Of a DNA stretch of 64,000 nt, positions 18,806 to 27,498 are shown one piece after another (positions within the stretch are counted from its first letter, which is position 1; each line of letters opens with the position of its first letter). The notes beneath the pieces are model-generated. The model did not search any database and was not told where the DNA came from. It saw nothing but the letters and a program-made list of their open reading frames with translations. Origin of the DNA: JAZKDW01 sp040387375 (GTDB lineage Bacteria > Pseudomonadota > Gammaproteobacteria > Burkholderiales > Burkholderiaceae_D); the NCBI GenBank assembly GCA_040387375.1, contig JAZKDW010000021.1, positions 22,518 through 86,517 on the forward strand, in the 5' to 3' direction. A program made the translations under genes and the position numbers.

Positions 18806-20419
18806 ATGTCTCAATTGATTGAACAACAATATCAGGCACGCCTCGCTCGCACCAGCCTTGCTTCCGCCATCGCCCTCGCATGCATCGGATATGCTGGCGC
18901 CGCGTCATCTGCGACCTTGAGCGTCGGGCCCGGAAAAACATTTGCCAAACCTTGCCAGGCGCTGAAATCCGCCGCCAACGGTGACATCATTGAGATCGAA
19001 GGTTCCGCCGTTTATTCAGGCGACGTATGCGCTTTTACGGCAAACAATCTCACGATCCGAGGTGTCAATGGCAGACCGAAGATTGATGCCGCGGGTTTGA
19101 ATGCCGACGGCAAAGGCACCTGGGTGCTCAAAGGCTCGGGTACCGTGATTGAAAACGTGGAAATGATGGGCGCGCGCGTGCCCGATCTGAATGGCGCGGC
19201 AATCCGTGTGGACGGGGCTCACCTGACCCTGCGCCGCAGTTTCATCCATGACAACCAGATGGGTGTATTGACCAGCAACGACCGCATCAGCAATATCCTG
19301 ATCGAGAATACCGAGTTCGGCTATACCGGCAATGCCGGTGGCAGCCATAACGTCTATATCGGCATCGTCAAAAGCCTGACCTTCCGTCATAACTATTCGC
19401 ATGACGCCAGCACAAAACATTTGCTCAAATCGCGCGCCAGTCTCAACACCATCGCCTACAACCGCTTTTCGACCACCGCCGCGGGCAAGCCCAATACCAC
19501 GCAGTATGGCAAGCCCAGTTATGAGATCGACCTGCCCGATGGCGGCACGTCGTACATCATTGGCAATGTGATCCAGCAGCCGGCGTCCATGAACAATTCG
19601 ACCATGGTCGCGTACGGCGAAGAAGGCGTCAAATATGCCAATAACGATCTGTACGTGGTCAATAACACCTTCCTGAATGAATTCAGCTCGGGTGGCATCT
19701 TTGTCCAGGTCGGCTCCAGTGTTGCCACCCCTGTGCTTCTTCAGAATAATCTTTTTGCCGGCGGCGGAACGGTCACCAACCAGGTTTCCGCCATTCAGAA
19801 AACGAATTTTGCCACGCTCACGCCGGCCTTTGTGGATCGCGCAAATTACAACCTGCGTCCTGCGGCCGGCGCGCAATTCATCAATGCGGGCTCAGCGCCC
19901 GGAGTCAGCACATCCGGGTTTGCGCTGACGCCGACGATGGAATACACCCACTCGTCATCAGGCCAGGCACGCGCAGTGTCGGGCGCACTTGATATCGGCG
20001 CATATGAGGCTGTTGCTTCAACAGTGGTACCGGCACCAACGCCTACGCCGACGCCGACGCCTACGCCTACGCCAACGCCAACCCCGGCTCCTTCTCCATT
20101 CCCCATTCCCGAACCCACTCCGGCGCCAAGCCCGGTCGGGGCCGATATCACGCCACCAACAGTTTCATTTGCATTGCCGGCTAACGGCGCGATTGTTGCA
20201 GGCGACATGCGCATTACGGTGAAAGCCGCCGATGACCGTGCGGTATCAAGGATCATCTTGTACATGGACGGCAGACAGGTGTATTTCACGGCAAATTCAA
20301 CATTGAATCTCACCTGGAACACCCGGGGAATAGTCGGAACGCGCACTTTTTCCGCCGTCGCGATCGATTCCTCGAACAACAAGACAAGCACCAGCGTCAC
20401 GGTAAAAGTCAGCGGTTAA
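18806..20419 (+). CDS. Secreted right-handed beta-helix protein with Pro-Thr linker and Ig-like domain
   Basis: 537 residues from ATG 18806. The signal peptide is SLASAIALACIGYAGAASSA. Residues ~30-420 are a parallel beta-helix: repeated short strands such as LTIRGVNGRPKIDAAG, TVIENVEMMGARV, LTLRRSFIHDN, ILIENTEFGYTG, LTFRHNYSHD and LYVVNNTFLN. This is the architecture of polysaccharide lyases and 'Pbl' repeats. The helix ends ALDIGAYEA. A PTPTPTP...PAPSP linker (encoded by near-perfect ACGCC-type repeats, 20036-20100) leads to a C-terminal Ig/cadherin-like domain (DITPPTVSFALPANGAIVAGD, SNNKTSTSVTVKVSG). It probably binds or cleaves a polysaccharide, but no catalytic residues can be assigned. 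A transcription terminator follows. Confidence 0.82.
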   Translation: MSQLIEQQYQARLARTSLASAIALACIGYAGAASSATLSVGPGKTFAKPCQALKSAANGDIIEIEGSAVYSGDVCAFTANNLTIRGVNGRPKIDAAGLNADGKGTWVLKGSGTVIENVEMMGARVPDLNGAAIRVDGAHLTLRRSFIHDNQMGVLTSNDRISNILIENTEFGYTGNAGGSHNVYIGIVKSLTFRHNYSHDASTKHLLKSRASLNTIAYNRFSTTAAGKPNTTQYGKPSYEIDLPDGGTSYIIGNVIQQPASMNNSTMVAYGEEGVKYANNDLYVVNNTFLNEFSSGGIFVQVGSSVATPVLLQNNLFAGGGTVTNQVSAIQKTNFATLTPAFVDRANYNLRPAAGAQFINAGSAPGVSTSGFALTPTMEYTHSSSGQARAVSGALDIGAYEAVASTVVPAPTPTPTPTPTPTPTPTPAPSPFPIPEPTPAPSPVGADITPPTVSFALPANGAIVAGDMRITVKAADDRAVSRIILYMDGRQVYFTANSTLNLTWNTRGIVGTRTFSAVAIDSSNNKTSTSVTVKVSG

Positions 20420-20420
20420 A

Positions 20421-20447
20421 CAAAAAAGTCCGGCCTGTGGCCGGACT
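20421..20447. terminator. Intrinsic terminator between convergent exported genes
   Basis: AGTCCGGCC (20427-20435) and GGCCGGACT (20439-20447) form a perfect 9-bp stem with a TGT loop. The A-run at 20422-20427 is the U-tract for the leftward gene at 20487-20939. The rightward side has only a short TTCC, so it is stronger on the minus strand. Confidence 0.85.
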
Positions 20448-20486
20448 TCCAGTAAAACAAACAAGCTGAAATTACACGACGCGCAG

Positions 20487-20939
20487 TTAGTTCCGGCAGC
20501 TCAAGCTCAGCGTATCACCTTCGTTCTTCACCTGCCGTTGCGCGCGATTATTGCCGCATTGGTAAGTGACGAAGAACTGCTTGGTGCGGCCGACCGCGGG
20601 ATCACCGCACAGCTGGTTATTGACCGTCACGTTGAGTTGACGCTGGCTTTCGGCATTGCGCTGCATCGCTTCGCGGGCATCGCAGGTTGCGCCCTGCAGA
20701 CCATAAAACGCTTCGAGAATCACCAGTCGTCCGCCGCGCTGCCCCTGGCCGCCTCGCTGATATTTCTTGTCCTGCTCGTATCGCGAGCCCTGCTGCTGCG
20801 CTGCGTAGCCGTCGCGATAACCCTGCTCATAACCTCGTCCGAACTCCGCGCTTTGCGAAAATGCTGATGCGGACATCGCACCCAGCACTGCAAAACTCAG
20901 GAGGCAAAGTGTTTTCTTGGTGCTGGATCTGGTAATCAT
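20487..20939 (-). CDS. Small secreted protein with a SUEL/galactose-lectin-like domain
   Basis: 150 residues. The signal peptide is LCLLSFAVLGAMSASAFS, with cleavage near AFS-QS. A Tyr/Gly/Gln-rich segment (FGRGYEQGYRDGYAAQQQGSR, KYQRGGQGQRGGR) comes next. The C-terminal ~80 residues (LVILEAFYGLQGATCDAREAM, NVTVNNQLCGDPAVGRTKQF, FVTYQCG) carry the pattern '..C.A...N..LCGDP..G..K...V.Y.C' of the sea-urchin-egg-lectin (Gal-lectin) fold. Four cysteines fit two disulfides. This assignment is by pattern only. Its terminator is at 20421-20447. Confidence 0.72.
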   Translation of the reverse strand: MITRSSTKKTLCLLSFAVLGAMSASAFSQSAEFGRGYEQGYRDGYAAQQQGSRYEQDKKYQRGGQGQRGGRLVILEAFYGLQGATCDAREAMQRNAESQRQLNVTVNNQLCGDPAVGRTKQFFVTYQCGNNRAQRQVKNEGDTLSLSCRN

Positions 20940-21068
20940 CAGGATTCTCCGTGTAAGTAAGGTACAACGAACATTACCCTACGACAGGGCGCGCTCTCTG
21001 TACGCTAGCGCTCATAAGGAAATTTACGCATTCTTCATGACGACAGCCGGTTAAGGACGGGCACCTCC

Positions 21069-22685
21069 CTACGACTCCACCACGCAGCGCGTGACCAGCG
21101 GCGCCGTCTCGCCTATATGGAACGCCAGCTTGCGTTCGCGCAGCGCGACGTCGGCTGCGGTGACGCGATCGAAACGACGCAGGTGTTCGGTCCAGGATTC
21201 GTCGATGATCTGTTCGATGTAACGTCCGGGATCACCTATGTCGCGCAGCAAATCCCATGTCAGCGCACCCTGCCGCAAGCGCCGTTGACGGCTTTCCAAC
21301 ATCAGCACGCGAAAATCCTCGGCGCGTGCCGGATCGATATGATATTCGATGGTAACCTGCACATGGCCCGGTCCGGGCGGCGCATCGGCGACCGGCAGCT
21401 TGAATTCGCGCGACGGCGTCAGGTCTTCCTCGATGCTGCGATCGACCGCCAGCCGCTGTGCGACCAGCATGGCCACAACGCCGGAAACGGCGGCAATGAG
21501 CAGGCTGATCTGCACGCTGCCGACGGTGGCTACCTGCCCCCACAGTGCGGCGCCCAGCGCGCTTGCGCCCATGATCGACATTTGAAAAATGGACATGCCA
21601 CGCGCGCGCACCCAGTTCGGCAGCGCGAGTTGCGCCGACACGCTCAGCGAGTTGGCAGCACTGATCCAGGCCATTCCCGCCAGGCACATCGCGGGTGCGG
21701 CAAAATAAATATTCGGCGAAAACGCGATGACCGCCGTCATCGCCGACTGCAGCAGGGTGCCGCCCATCACCAGGGTGTCGCGATCCATCGCCCGGCGCAG
21801 GTGCGGCAGGAACATCGCGGCAAAGATGGCGCCCGCTCCCATTGCAACCAGCAGCAGCGTGAAAGTGCCCGCATCGCCGCCCTGCAGACCACGCGCTACC
21901 AGCGGCAGCAGCGCCATCAGCGCGGTCGAATGAAAGAAGAACAAGGAAATCCGCAGCAGGACTGCCTTCATGCGGCCGGACTGCCTGACGAACTGCACAC
22001 CCACGCGCATCGCGCTGACCAGCCGCTCGCGCCCAAGCGGACTCGGCACGTGCTCGCGCCGCCAGCGCATGATGACAAACGCCGAGATAACGGACAGAAC
22101 CGCGTTCAGCACAAACACATAGGCGCTGCCGGCGCTGGCAATGATTGCCCCGGCCACCAGCGGCCCCACTATGCGCGAGGCATTCATGGTGATGCCGTTC
22201 AGCGCCAGTGCGGCGGGCAGTTGCGACAGCGGCACCAGCTCCGGCACGATGGCGGAAAACACGGGCCAGCGCATCGCCAGGCCGACGCCATTCAGGCATG
22301 TCAGCCCCAGCAGCAGCATCGGTGTCATCATGCCCGACAGGATCGCCCCGCAGAGCAGCAGCGCCACGGCGGCGACCCAGAACTGGGTAAAGATGAAGTA
22401 GCGCCGCCGGTCCAGGATATCGGCCAGCGCGCCGCTCGGCAAACCAAGCAGGAAAACCGGCAGCGTGGCCGCGGTCTGCACCAGCGCCACCCAGATCGGT
22501 GAAGTGGTCATCGAAGTCATCATCCAGGCCGCCGCCACGTCGCTCATCCACATGCAGATATTGGCAATCAGCCAGGTGCACCACAACATCCGGAATACCG
22601 GCCGTTTCAGAGGATCGAGCGTTGACAATGAGGTGGGGGATGGCGCTGCGCTGGCGGGTGAGCGAGAGGGAAATTCAGAGGGCAT
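21069..22685 (-). CDS. MFS exporter (EntS/MFS_3 type) with extra C-terminal domain
   Basis: 538 residues. Residues ~25-420 form a 12-segment major-facilitator permease of the EntS-like 'transmembrane secretion effector' group: VFRMLWCTWLIANICMWMSD, GLPSGALADILDRRRYFIFT (the loop 2-3 GxLaDrxxrr motif), and NSLSVSAQLALPNWVRARGMS. The last ~110 residues are soluble. VTIEYHIDPARAEDFRVLMLE, GALTWDLLRDIGDPGRYIEQI and DESWTEHLRRFDRVT resemble a ferredoxin-like ABM (antibiotic-biosynthesis-monooxygenase) domain, as found in some DUF894 exporters. It probably exports a small molecule. Monocistronic. Confidence 0.88.
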   Translation of the reverse strand: MPSEFPSRSPASAAPSPTSLSTLDPLKRPVFRMLWCTWLIANICMWMSDVAAAWMMTSMTTSPIWVALVQTAATLPVFLLGLPSGALADILDRRRYFIFTQFWVAAVALLLCGAILSGMMTPMLLLGLTCLNGVGLAMRWPVFSAIVPELVPLSQLPAALALNGITMNASRIVGPLVAGAIIASAGSAYVFVLNAVLSVISAFVIMRWRREHVPSPLGRERLVSAMRVGVQFVRQSGRMKAVLLRISLFFFHSTALMALLPLVARGLQGGDAGTFTLLLVAMGAGAIFAAMFLPHLRRAMDRDTLVMGGTLLQSAMTAVIAFSPNIYFAAPAMCLAGMAWISAANSLSVSAQLALPNWVRARGMSIFQMSIMGASALGAALWGQVATVGSVQISLLIAAVSGVVAMLVAQRLAVDRSIEEDLTPSREFKLPVADAPPGPGHVQVTIEYHIDPARAEDFRVLMLESRQRRLRQGALTWDLLRDIGDPGRYIEQIIDESWTEHLRRFDRVTAADVALRERKLAFHIGETAPLVTRCVVES

Positions 22686-22844
22686 AGTTAGCGATTGTTC
22701 AACCCAGGCCGCGCGGGCCTGTCACGGCAAAGATGGGACGGTCATCAGTACTGCCGACATCATATATCAGATGTCATGCGCACATGCATGGCTGCCATCC
22801 AGGCTCGGCTTTATCCATTCTGGATGCGATGGTTAAACGCCGTG

Positions 22845-24197
22845 CTATTTGCGCGTCACCCTGAAAATCGTGCCGTTCGCGTCGTCGCTCACCAGCAGCG
22901 CGCCGTCCCGGGTGACCGCCACGCCAGCTGGTCGGCCCCAGACACTGTCGTTGTTCACCACAAACCCGGTCATGAAGTCTTCGTACTCGCCGGTCGGCTG
23001 GCCGTCCTTCATGCGCACGCGGATCACCTTGTAACCTGTGATTTCGGGCCGGCTATGGGAGCCGTGCAGCGCGACGAACGCGTCGCCGCGGTACTCGGCC
23101 GGGAAAGCGTCGCGATCATAGAACGCCGCGCTCAGCGCGGAGGAGTGCGGCTGAATCAGCACCTCGGGCAGCCGCACCTGGCCCTTGAGGTCGGGACGCT
23201 TGCCCTTCAAAGCGGGGTCTTCCCTATCGCCGTAGTAGTACCAGGGCCAGCCGTAGAACGCTCCCTCCTGCACGCGCGCCATGTAATCGGGCGTCAAGTT
23301 GGGGCCGAGGTGGTCGCGCTCATTGACGACGCACCACAGGTTGTCGGTGCCGGGCTGCATCGCCAGGCCCGAGCAGTTGCGCAGTCCGGTGGCGTAGTTG
23401 CGGACGCTCTTTCCTTCCGGATCGAACACGCGCACCACGGCGCGATTTTCTTCTTCGCCCCAGGCGGCGCCGCGACCGTGGGTTGCTTCATGCTGCCGGA
23501 TCTTCTCAGGCGTCATTTCAGGCATGCCAGCCACCCCCAGGTTGGATGCCGAGCCGACGGCGAGGAACAGGCGCTGGCCATCGCGGGAGACCGCGAGGTC
23601 GCGCGTCCAGTGCCGCTTGGTCGGAATGTTGGCGATGACCACTTCGGCCGGACCCGTAGCGATGACTTCGCCGCTGCGATAAGGGTAGCGGACCACCTGG
23701 TTCGCCGCCGCCACATAGACGTACCGGGGATCGGCGGGCGGCACGAAGCTTATGCCGTACGGCCGCTCCAGGTTCTCGGCGAAGACCTCGGGCTTTGCCG
23801 GTGTGCCGCTGGCATCTGCGCGGAACACCAGCACACGTCCGGTGCCGCTCTCCGACAAAAAGATGTCGCCATTCGGCGCTACGCGAAGCGTGCGCGGCTG
23901 CTTGAATCCTGTGGCGAACACCTGCACCGCAAAGCCGTCCGGCACTTTCGGCAGCGCGCCCTGCGGCGGCTGGACCACCTTTGCGGTGCTGGCGATCGAC
24001 TTCTCAGGGTCGGCGCCCGTCACCGGCGCCGGCAGGTCGGACGGCCTGATATGGTGGCGAACGCCGGGGGCATCGGACTTCCAGTCGGCAAAGGTGGCGG
24101 CGCCGGTACTGACTTCCCCCGTCCGCGCGCATGCAGCCAAAGACAGAACGGCCAGCAGAACATGGACGAGACGCGTCGACAATGTCGGGATTTGCAT
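22845..24197 (-). CDS. PQQ-dependent sugar dehydrogenase / sorbosone-dehydrogenase-like lipoprotein
   Basis: 450 residues. The lipoprotein signal is LLAVLSLAAC (lipobox LAAC). The six-bladed propeller is visible in FKQPRTLRVAPNGDIFLSES, KPEVFAENLERPYGISFVPP, TRDLAVSRDGQRLFLAVGS, VRNYATGLRNCSGLAMQPGT, YGWPWYYYGDREDP and GRPAGVAVTRDGALLVSDD. This layout matches the soluble aldose-sugar (GDH-2-like) / sorbosone dehydrogenase family, which uses PQQ to oxidise sugars or aldehydes in the periplasm. It is downstream of the TonB receptor on the same strand (182-bp gap). No pqq genes are in the window. Confidence 0.88.
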   Translation of the reverse strand: MQIPTLSTRLVHVLLAVLSLAACARTGEVSTGAATFADWKSDAPGVRHHIRPSDLPAPVTGADPEKSIASTAKVVQPPQGALPKVPDGFAVQVFATGFKQPRTLRVAPNGDIFLSESGTGRVLVFRADASGTPAKPEVFAENLERPYGISFVPPADPRYVYVAAANQVVRYPYRSGEVIATGPAEVVIANIPTKRHWTRDLAVSRDGQRLFLAVGSASNLGVAGMPEMTPEKIRQHEATHGRGAAWGEEENRAVVRVFDPEGKSVRNYATGLRNCSGLAMQPGTDNLWCVVNERDHLGPNLTPDYMARVQEGAFYGWPWYYYGDREDPALKGKRPDLKGQVRLPEVLIQPHSSALSAAFYDRDAFPAEYRGDAFVALHGSHSRPEITGYKVIRVRMKDGQPTGEYEDFMTGFVVNNDSVWGRPAGVAVTRDGALLVSDDANGTIFRVTRK

Positions 24198-24379
24198 GGT
24201 TGTTCTCCTTGTGCGTAGATTGAGCGGCTATTTCAGGATAGTTCAGCTCGAATAAGCCGCTTGGCTATTTACCAGGGAGTCTGACTTCAATCAAGTTGGC
24301 AAGCGTCGCTTGCGAAACGAAGTGAATGGAGAAGCAATAACCCGCTATTGGCTATAAGCCTTTCTTTCGCATTGAGAGC

Positions 24380-26503
24380 TTAAAACTGGGTGCGCGCCCC
24401 CACGAATAATCTTCGCCCTGCAGCCGGTTCGAAAAAGCGGCGGTTGCCATCGTTGACAATGACCGATCCGGCGTAATGCTTGTCGAACATGTTATCGAGA
24501 CGGGCGAACCAATATATCGTCACCGCACCCGCCCTTGTTTCCAGCCCGGCGCGCGCATTAAAAACCGCATAACCTGGCGCCGCATCGCTGTTGACGTCGT
24601 CCACGTAAGCCTTGCTCTCGGCACGCATTTCCACTGCCATGCTGAGGTCATCGGACACCTTGTAGGCCAGCTCGGTGAACAGGCTGTGCATAGGCGCGCC
24701 GGGCAGGCGATTGCCGGCCGCGACCATCTCGGTGCCGTTCGAGAAGGATTTCCTGAAAGTCGCATCCAGCAGCGTATAACCAAGCTGCGTGCTGAGCTTG
24801 CCCCATCCCGCTTTCCAAGATACTTCGGCGCCACGCCGTTCGACCTCATCGACGTTCTGATAAATCGCACGGCCGTTAAGCGTGGTCAGCGGCGTAATCT
24901 CATCGCGGCTGCGGGCGATGAACAGCGCGGTATCCAGCGCATGGATGCCCGATCTGATTTTCATGCCGACTTCGGCCTGGGTACTGATGGAGGGCTGCAG
25001 CGCCAGGTTTGGTCCGCTGCCATCGGGGCGATAGGCCAGTTCCGACTGGGTCGGCGTTTCGAACCCCTGGCCGATATTGCCGTAGATATTGACCGCATCG
25101 CTCGCATGCCACACGAGGCCGAGCACCGGGCTGGTATGGCTGTAATCGACCTTGCCGCTGTCGTCCGGACTGGCGGCGGTGAGGTAATGGTCGGCGATGG
25201 AAAACCGGACCTTGCTGGCACGCACGCCGGCGATGGCTTGCCAGGCCGGCGTGAAGCTCCAGTCGACCTGGCCGAAGACATCGATGTTGCGCACGCGGCT
25301 GTCTTCATCGCGGCGCAGATCGCCGCTGCTGCCGGCATTATTCACGAAGCCCCGCCGCCACTGGTCCTGCTGCCCGGCTTCGATGCCGATCGTGGTCTGC
25401 AGCGGCATGTGGTTGACTTTCGCCTTGCTCGTCCAGCTGGCGGCGCCACCGTAATAGTCGCTGTCCAGATCGACCACGCCGCCCGACGATGTCGGTGCAG
25501 CGCCGCTGAAGGCCAGTGTCTGATTGACCTTGCGATTGCCCGCATACACGCGGGCGCTGATCGAATCGGCAGCGGAGAAGCGGTGATCGAACACGAAGCC
25601 TGCCTGGTGCTGCCTGACCGACTTGCGCGTGTCGAAGCTCAGGGCGGCGGGAACCACCTGCCTCGGATTGTTCTCGAAATCCGCCCGGTTCAGGCCGAGC
25701 GGATCTTGCGCGACAGGCAAATCGAAGATATTCAGGATACCGGTGACCGAGGTATCGTCAGATAATTTTGCCAGCGCCTTGGCATTAAGCTGCGTGCGTT
25801 CGGCGGCACTGTGATCGCGATAACCGTCAGTCGAAAAATGCGACACATCGACCAGCGCGCTCAGGGCGTCGGAACCGCCGCCAATCGATGCGCCAAACTG
25901 CCGCTGCCGGTAGCTGCCGGCCCCCGCCGATACACTGGTTACCGGTGTCGCCGAAATGGGCGGATCGCGGGTGAACACCTGCACCACACCGCCGGCCGCA
26001 TTGCCATACAGTTGCGCAACCGGTCCGCGCAGCACTTCGATGCGGCGCGCCGACGTCAGGCTCGCGGTCGCGGCCTGTCCCTGGCCGTCCGGCATGGTGG
26101 CCGGAATGCCGTCAATGATGATCCGCACACCACGCACGCCAAACGTCGAGCGCGTTCCGAAACCGCGTACCGACAATTGCAGGTCCTGCGCATAATTCTG
26201 ACGTTCGCGCACCTGCACGCCGGGCACCGCCGACAGCAGTTCGGACAGGTTGACCAGCGGTGAGGCAGTGCGGAATGCGTCGACCGTTACCGAGTCGATC
26301 GCAGCCGGCGCATCGAAACTGCTCTGTTCGGAGCGGCTGGCGCTGACCACCACGGGCTCCAGCTGACGTTCGCCTGTCTGCTGCGCCTGCGCATGAAGCG
26401 TGCACACCACGATAGCGCCGGCAAAGGCCAATTCCCTGGCAGGAAACACGGGCAGGCATCTGCGGCTGCGGGATAATAAGATGGCGCTGTCGGTTTCAGG
26501 CAT
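24380..26503 (-). CDS. TonB-dependent outer-membrane receptor
   Basis: 707 residues from ATG 26503; the open frame runs to 26905 but without signal-peptide character. The signal peptide is ARELAFAGAIVVCTLHAQAQ. The TonB box region is LEPVVVSASRSEQ. The plug domain (SELLSAVPGVQVRERQNYAQ, VRGFGTRSTFGVRG, RRIEVLRGPVAQLYGNAAGG) is well conserved. The 22-strand barrel ends MFDKHYAGSVIVNDGNRRFF...AGRRLFVGARTQF, with terminal Phe. Closest in style to ferric-siderophore/citrate receptors (FecA-like), but the substrate cannot be read. The exact start is uncertain; an upstream ATG at 26545 is an alternative. Confidence 0.92.
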   Translation of the reverse strand: MPETDSAILLSRSRRCLPVFPARELAFAGAIVVCTLHAQAQQTGERQLEPVVVSASRSEQSSFDAPAAIDSVTVDAFRTASPLVNLSELLSAVPGVQVRERQNYAQDLQLSVRGFGTRSTFGVRGVRIIIDGIPATMPDGQGQAATASLTSARRIEVLRGPVAQLYGNAAGGVVQVFTRDPPISATPVTSVSAGAGSYRQRQFGASIGGGSDALSALVDVSHFSTDGYRDHSAAERTQLNAKALAKLSDDTSVTGILNIFDLPVAQDPLGLNRADFENNPRQVVPAALSFDTRKSVRQHQAGFVFDHRFSAADSISARVYAGNRKVNQTLAFSGAAPTSSGGVVDLDSDYYGGAASWTSKAKVNHMPLQTTIGIEAGQQDQWRRGFVNNAGSSGDLRRDEDSRVRNIDVFGQVDWSFTPAWQAIAGVRASKVRFSIADHYLTAASPDDSGKVDYSHTSPVLGLVWHASDAVNIYGNIGQGFETPTQSELAYRPDGSGPNLALQPSISTQAEVGMKIRSGIHALDTALFIARSRDEITPLTTLNGRAIYQNVDEVERRGAEVSWKAGWGKLSTQLGYTLLDATFRKSFSNGTEMVAAGNRLPGAPMHSLFTELAYKVSDDLSMAVEMRAESKAYVDDVNSDAAPGYAVFNARAGLETRAGAVTIYWFARLDNMFDKHYAGSVIVNDGNRRFFEPAAGRRLFVGARTQF

Positions 26504-26654
26504 GGGGATGGAAGGCAACTCGTTAAAAAAACGTGCAGCATGCATTATATTTTGAATGCTCGGCGGCCTGCTTGACACGCGCAAGATCAACCTTCCTGCA
26601 CTGGATGCGCGGCACATGAACGGGCAGATCGGACACAATTGAAGGAACCGCATC

Positions 26655-27026
26655 ATGAATGAGAAAGAACACAAGGCGCAGCTCACGCAGCAGCGCCAGG
26701 CATACGAGGATTTCCAGGCCGGGCTGCCGGAAGTGCGGGTGGAAGGCGGCGCCGCGCTGACCCGTTTGCTCAAGATCGTATTCGACGATAATGGCCAAAG
26801 CAGGCTGGTCGCAGGTTTTTTGCTGGGCCTGTACGATGGCGCGCGCTTCAAGGTCAACCTGAATGCATTGCGGGCCTTGCAGACTGACGTATTCGACGAC
26901 TGCATGAAAGTGCTGCGGATGGACTACACGCCGTACAAGAAGGTCCACGAGTATTTTGAAAACGGCGCTGCCCTATTCGAACAGATGGCGGCCGACTGGG
27001 GTACGCCGGACCGCACTGACATGTGA
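26655..27026 (+). CDS. Conserved hypothetical protein (DUF7673-like), 123 aa
   Basis: AAGGA lies 9 bases before ATG 26655. A soluble, charged protein with the core VEGGAALTRLLKIVFDDNGQSRLVAGFLLGLYDGARFKVNL. The 'GQS...AgFLLglyng..f' pattern resembles DUF7673-type small proteins of proteobacteria. The function is unknown. It is divergent from the TonB receptor gene and followed by the DUF1304 gene. Confidence 0.7.
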   Translation: MNEKEHKAQLTQQRQAYEDFQAGLPEVRVEGGAALTRLLKIVFDDNGQSRLVAGFLLGLYDGARFKVNLNALRALQTDVFDDCMKVLRMDYTPYKKVHEYFENGAALFEQMAADWGTPDRTDM

Positions 27027-27141
27027 CAGCGGATCATGGCGGACTGTCCTGCCCACCTCAAACTACACGTGGACATGGTTGCCCTCCGCAGCTAGACTCG
27101 ACGGTGTCATCATCTAACGCGTGCCCTGCCCGGGAGAAGCC

Positions 27142-27498
27142 GTGTCCATCCTCGCCAATATCGTCGTTGCCCTCATCGCGGCACTGCACGTCTACATCCT
27201 CGTGCTCGAAATGTTCTTGTGGGAGAAACCGACAGGCCTGCGCGCTTTCCGACAGACTCGGGAAGCGGCGGCGGCGTCCAGGGTGCTGGCCGCGAATCAG
27301 GGTTTGTATAACGGTTTCCTCGCCGCCGGCCTGTTCTGGGGGCTTGTGGCGGGTGCGAACGCAAGCAGCATCCAGATATTTTTCCTGACCTGCGTTCTGG
27401 TCGCCGGCCTGTATGGCGCAGCCACGGTCGGCCGCAAGATTCTGTTCATCCAGGCGATCCCCGCCGCCATCGGGCTGGTACTGGTACTTCTAACCTGA
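27142..27498 (+). CDS. DUF1304 small membrane protein
   Basis: 118 residues from GTG 27142, which has GGGAG six bases upstream; a GTG at 27121 would add seven residues without a site. Four membrane segments: SILANIVVALIAALHVYILV, YNGFLAAGLFWGLVAG, IFFLTCVLVAGLYGA and FIQAIPAAIGLVLVLL. The LEMFLWEKPTGLRAF loop and LAANQGLYNGF motif are signatures of the DUF1304 (YqjF-like) family. The role is unknown. It overlaps the convergent signalling gene by 9 bases. Confidence 0.9.
   Translation: MSILANIVVALIAALHVYILVLEMFLWEKPTGLRAFRQTREAAAASRVLAANQGLYNGFLAAGLFWGLVAGANASSIQIFFLTCVLVAGLYGAATVGRKILFIQAIPAAIGLVLVLLT

Noticed and set aside
20036..20100. ACGCC-type repeats considered as a CRISPR or satellite
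   Set aside because: In-frame Pro-Thr linker of the beta-helix gene; no spacers.
21117..22502. 461-codon open frame antisense to the MFS exporter
   Set aside because: Shadow frame rich in Gln/Arg/His, no domain, no ribosome site.
22695..25765. Two long plus-strand frames (to about 24218 and 24476-25765) opposite the PQQ dehydrogenase and TonB receptor
   Set aside because: Both are antisense to genes with unmistakable family motifs.
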